Part shown: positions 60,982-64,000 of the stretch, one piece after another
Numbering within the stretch: position 1 is the first letter of the stretch
Layout of the letters: each line of letters opens with the position of its first letter
Assembly (NCBI RefSeq): GCF_023734135.1
Contig: NZ_AP025730.1
Coordinates: forward strand, 4,712,001 to 4,776,000
Length of the DNA stretch: 64,000 nucleotides
Direction: 5' to 3'
DNA from: Sphaerotilus microaerophilus
GTDB lineage: Bacteria > Pseudomonadota > Gammaproteobacteria > Burkholderiales > Burkholderiaceae_C
Position numbers and translations under genes: made by a program
Notes under the pieces: model-generated
What the model was told of the DNA's origin: nothing
Database searches by the model: none
What the model saw: the letters and a program-made list of their open reading frames with translations, nothing else

Positions 60982-62571
60982 TCAAGCCTCCGGAGAGCGG
61001 CCCTTCATCGCGAACATGCCTTGCGGACGCTTCTGGATGAAGATGACGATGAACACCAGCACCATGATCTTGGCCAGCACCGCACCGGCATACCCTTCCA
61101 GGAACTTGTTGATCAGCCCCAGGCCGAGCGCGGCGTAGACGGTGCCGGCCAGCTGGCCCACGCCGCCCAGCACCACGACCATGAAGCTGTCGACGATGTA
61201 GCTCTGGCCCAGGTCGGGGCCGACGTTGCCCACCTGGCTGAGCGCGCAGCCGGCCAGGCCGGCGATGCCCGCACCCAGGCTGAAGGCGTAGGTGTCCACG
61301 CGGGCGGTGTTGACGCCCATGCAGGCGGCCATGCGGCGGTTCTGCGTCACCCCGCGCACGAACAGGCCCAGGCGGGTCCTGGCGATCAGCAGCGCCACGC
61401 CGATCAGCACCGCCGCGGCAAACACCAGGATGGCCAGGCGGTTGTAGGGCAGCGTCAGGTTGCTGAACACCGCCACGCCGCCGGACAGCCAGGCCGGGTT
61501 CTCCACCGCCACGTTCTGCGCGCCGAACAGGCTGCGCACGCCCTGCATCAGCACCAGGCTGATGCCCCAGGTGGCCAGCAGTGTTTCCAGCGGGCGCCCG
61601 TAGAGCCAGCGGATGACGCTGCGCTCCAGCGCCGCGCCCACCAGCGCCGAGGCCAGGAAGGACATGGGGATGGCCGCCAGCAGGTAGGCGTCGAAGGCGC
61701 CCGGCAGGTACTGGCGGAACAGGTTCTGCACCACGTAGGTGGCGTAGGCGCCGATCATCATCAGCTCGCCATGGGCCATGTTGATCACGCCCATCAGGCC
61801 GTAGGTGATGGCCAGGCCCAGCGCGGCCAGCAGCAGGATGCTGCCCAGGCTCACGCCGGTGAAGAGCACGCCCAGGCGCTCGCCACAGGCCAGCCGGCCT
61901 TCCACCGCCGTCAGCGCGGCCTGCAGCGCGGCACGCACTTCCGGGTCGGCCTCGGCGCCCGCCGCCAGGCGCTCCTGCAGCAGGCTCTTGACGCCGGACT
62001 CGCCGCTGGACAGCAGCGACTGTGCCGCGGCCAGGCGCTTGCCCTTGTCGCTGGCGCTGACCAGGATGGTGGCGCGCATGCGCTCCAGCTGCGCCTTCAG
62101 GGTGGCATCGGTCTCGGCACCCCAGGCCTTGTCGATCAGAGGCAGCTGGGCTTCCTCCAGCTGCTGCTTGGCCAGCTCGACCAGTGCAGCGCGGCGGGTC
62201 TCCACCTGCGGCGACACCAGCCTCAGCGAGCCCAGCGCGGCTTCCAGCGCGCCGCGCATGCGGTTGTTGTTGACCACGTCCTCGGCATCGGCCGGCGCGG
62301 TCGCTGCGGTCGAGGTGCCGGCCAGCACCGTCTTGCCGTCCAGCGTGACATAGGCCTTGCCACCGGCCACCTTCACGGCGTCGTCCAGCAGCGCCTGCAC
62401 CAGCACCGCCAGGGCGGGGTCGGCCTGCGCGGTGGCCTTGTTGAGCGCCGCGATGCGGTCGTCAGTCTCACCGGAAGCGATCGCCGTCGCTTCCTCGGGT
62501 GTCAGGGCTCGGACCACAGGCGTGGCCAGCACGCCCAAAGTCAGCAGCAGAAGCAAGAGGATCCGTCGCAT
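60982..62571 (-). CDS. urtB: Urea ABC transporter permease UrtB
   Basis: A 529-aa LivH-like permease. A signal-like N-terminus (1-22, ILLLLLLTLGVLATPVV) and about 210 residues of helical periplasmic extension precede the membrane part (about 236-529), which has LGLAITYGLMGVINMAHGEL and VLGGVGQLAGTVYAALGLG. The N-terminal extension is usual for proteobacterial UrtB and absent from LivH. Translation precedes urtC with a 3-base gap. Confidence 0.95.
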   Translation of the reverse strand: MRRILLLLLLTLGVLATPVVRALTPEEATAIASGETDDRIAALNKATAQADPALAVLVQALLDDAVKVAGGKAYVTLDGKTVLAGTSTAATAPADAEDVVNNNRMRGALEAALGSLRLVSPQVETRRAALVELAKQQLEEAQLPLIDKAWGAETDATLKAQLERMRATILVSASDKGKRLAAAQSLLSSGESGVKSLLQERLAAGAEADPEVRAALQAALTAVEGRLACGERLGVLFTGVSLGSILLLAALGLAITYGLMGVINMAHGELMMIGAYATYVVQNLFRQYLPGAFDAYLLAAIPMSFLASALVGAALERSVIRWLYGRPLETLLATWGISLVLMQGVRSLFGAQNVAVENPAWLSGGVAVFSNLTLPYNRLAILVFAAAVLIGVALLIARTRLGLFVRGVTQNRRMAACMGVNTARVDTYAFSLGAGIAGLAGCALSQVGNVGPDLGQSYIVDSFMVVVLGGVGQLAGTVYAALGLGLINKFLEGYAGAVLAKIMVLVFIVIFIQKRPQGMFAMKGRSPEA

Positions 62572-62638
62572 CGGCAGTGCCTTCGATCAACAAAAAACGC
62601 GGGCCGGCAACGCCGCCCGCGCCCTCCAGCAGGCGCGG

Positions 62639-62700
62639 TGGATCCGGCTTCGCCGGTCCACTCGCGTCGCCCCCCTTGAGGGGGGAGCGGCGTCAGCCGC
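62639..62700 (-). repeat. Three tandem hairpins between urtA and urtB
   Basis: GTGGATCCGGC/GCCGGTCCAC, CCCCCC-TTGA-GGGGGG (62670-62685) and GCGGC-GTCA-GCCGC (62687-62700) follow one another. The GGGGGGA-GCGGC-GTCA order matches the dispersed motif at 32509 and 45828. Partial termination here could raise the binding protein over the permeases. Confidence 0.55.
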
Positions 62701-62712
62701 AACGGGGGGTGG

Positions 62713-63990
62713 TCACTTCTTCGCGGGAACGTTCTTCTTGCCCTTGTTCTCGGCGATGTAGTCGCTCCACGGGTCGGCCACGACCGGGCCCTTGGTCTTC
62801 CACACCACGTTGAACTGGCCGTCGGCCTTGATCTCGCCGATAAACACCGGCTTGTGCAGGTGGTGGTTTTCCTTGTCCATCGTGGAGGTGAAGCCGCCGG
62901 GAGCCGGAATGGTCTGGCCGGCCATGGCCGCGATGACCTTGTCGGTGTCGGTGGACTTGGCCTTCTCGACCGCCTTGGCCCACATGTGCAGGCCGATGTA
63001 GGTGGCCTCCATCGGGTCATTGGTCAGGGGCTTGTCCTTGTGGCCGGCAATGCCCTTGGCCTTGGCGTAGTCGCTCCACTGCTTGATGAAGGCCGCGTTG
63101 GTCGGGTTCTTGATCGACATGAAGTAGTTCCACGCCGCCAGGTGGCCCACCAGCGGCTTGGTGTCCACGCCGCGCAGCTCTTCTTCACCCACCGAGAAGG
63201 CCACCACCGGCACGTCGGTCGCCTTCAGGCCCTGGTTGCCCAGTTCCTTGTAGAAGGGCACGTTGGAGTCGCCGTTGATGGTCGAGACCACGGCGGTCTT
63301 CTTGCCCTCGGAAGCGAACTTCTTGATCTTGGCAATGATGCTCTGGTAGTCGGAGTGACCGAAGGGGGTGTACTCCTCCATGATGTCCGACTCGGCCACG
63401 CCCTTGGCCTTCAGGAAGGCGCGCAGGATCTTGTTGGTCGTGCGCGGGTAGACGTAGTCGGTGCCCAGCAGCACGAAGCGCTTGGCGCTGCCGCCGTCCT
63501 TGCTCATCAGGTATTCGACGGCCGGAATCGCTTGCTGGTTGGGCGCCGCACCGGTGTAGAACACGTTCTTGCTGAGCTCTTCACCTTCGTATTGCACGGG
63601 GTAGAACAGCAGCGAGTTCTTCTCTTCAAAGACCGGCAGCACCGACTTGCGGCTCACCGAGGTCCAGCAGCCGAACACGGCGGCCACCTTGTCCTGGTCG
63701 ATCAGCTGCTTGGCCTTCTCGGCGAACAGCGGCCAGTTGGAGGCGGGGTCGACGACGACCGGCTCCAGCTTCTTGCCGAGCACGCCGCCCTTGGCGTTGA
63801 TCTCGTCGATGGTCATCAGCGCGACGTCCTTCAGGACCGTCTCGGAGATGGCCATCGTGCCCGACAGCGAGTGCAGGATGCCGACCTTGATGGTGTCGGC
63901 GGCCTGGGCGAACAGCGGCAGGCTCAGAGCGGCGACGCCAACGGCGACGGCGCTCACCTTGGCAGCGAAGGAACGACGGGTGCTTTGCAT
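62713..63990 (-). CDS. urtA: Urea ABC transporter substrate-binding protein UrtA
   Basis: A 425-aa periplasmic binding protein of the Leu/Ile/Val-type family specialised for urea. A cleavable signal peptide (1-30, SAVAVGVAALSLPLFAQAA) is followed by DTIKVGILHSLSGTMAISET, the UrtA hallmark, then FGCWTSVSRKSVLPVFEEKN and YVGLHMW-like ATYIGLHMWAKAVEKA. It is the first gene of urtABCDE; the promoter lies beyond the window. The operon is usually under nitrogen (NtrC) control and often next to urease, neither visible here. Confidence 0.97.
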   Translation of the reverse strand: MQSTRRSFAAKVSAVAVGVAALSLPLFAQAADTIKVGILHSLSGTMAISETVLKDVALMTIDEINAKGGVLGKKLEPVVVDPASNWPLFAEKAKQLIDQDKVAAVFGCWTSVSRKSVLPVFEEKNSLLFYPVQYEGEELSKNVFYTGAAPNQQAIPAVEYLMSKDGGSAKRFVLLGTDYVYPRTTNKILRAFLKAKGVAESDIMEEYTPFGHSDYQSIIAKIKKFASEGKKTAVVSTINGDSNVPFYKELGNQGLKATDVPVVAFSVGEEELRGVDTKPLVGHLAAWNYFMSIKNPTNAAFIKQWSDYAKAKGIAGHKDKPLTNDPMEATYIGLHMWAKAVEKAKSTDTDKVIAAMAGQTIPAPGGFTSTMDKENHHLHKPVFIGEIKADGQFNVVWKTKGPVVADPWSDYIAENKGKKNVPAKK

Positions 63991-64000
63991 GGACGGGGGC

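Noticed and set aside
61900..62571. Fusion protein at the urtB N-terminus
   Set aside because: The 210-residue N-terminal extension is the ordinary form of UrtB in proteobacteria.

Overview
The window reads as a chromosomal segment of a high-GC beta-proteobacterium of the order Burkholderiales. By inference it belongs near the Leptothrix/Sphaerotilus/Rubrivivax/Ideonella group. The evidence is intracellular PHB depolymerase, an Entner-Doudoroff edd-eda pair, the glyA-nrdR pair behind a ZTP riboswitch, ribD-ribBX-ribH-nusB, ybgC-tolQRA, a type IV minor pilin operon and a complete urtABCDE urea transporter. No rRNA, tRNA, CRISPR array, prophage or insertion sequence was found.

Layout. 1-9.1 kb: nadE, a FemAB-like transferase, divergent soluble (ppa) and membrane (hppA) pyrophosphatases, an HDOD protein and PHB depolymerase phaZ. 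9.1-12.1 kb: pcaIJ (3-oxoadipate CoA-transferase) followed by the wreck of a catabolic cluster: remnants of a GntR/UTRA regulator, a phosphotriesterase, a cytochrome P450 and a ferredoxin. 12.1-21.4 kb: a 1432-aa SNF2 helicase, a frameshifted CheR-like/EAL gene, rlmJ and an AraC regulator. 21.4-27.4 kb: edd-eda, an OmpA-domain protein, a MobA-like nucleotidyltransferase, pdxH and a DUF218 protein. 27.4-32.5 kb: a candidate small RNA, ubiD, a lytic transglycosylase, ZTP riboswitch-glyA and nrdR. 32.5-43 kb: five pilin-like genes, riboflavin genes, nusB, an aminotransferase and a Ser/Thr kinase. 43-52.8 kb: ybgC-tolQRA, an HD-GYP protein, a GGDEF-EAL protein, a GNAT-like protein, an HtrA protease and a flavoprotein. 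52.9-58 kb: an AsmA protein, a LuxR-type regulator, a nucleotidyltransferase and a small coiled-coil protein. 58-64 kb: urtEDCBA on the minus strand, with urtA starting 10 bases before the window end.

The most unusual items are as follows. (1) The proton-pumping pyrophosphatase carries a C-terminal OmpA-like peptidoglycan-binding domain, and a separate small membrane protein 18 kb away carries a very similar domain. (2) Three near-identical palindromes (core TGCTGCACTGCA) fit the known PhaR operator; one overlaps the phaZ promoter and two lie at genes with no known PHB role. (3) At least five genes have a -10 box 6-7 bases before the ATG, predicting leaderless mRNAs. (4) A C8 tract separates a CheR-like half from an EAL half of one gene. 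(5) A dispersed repeat of the form CCCC-N4/5-GGGGA-N5-GTCA occurs at least three times. All three cyclic-di-GMP proteins in the window look degradative; the single GGDEF motif is degenerate.
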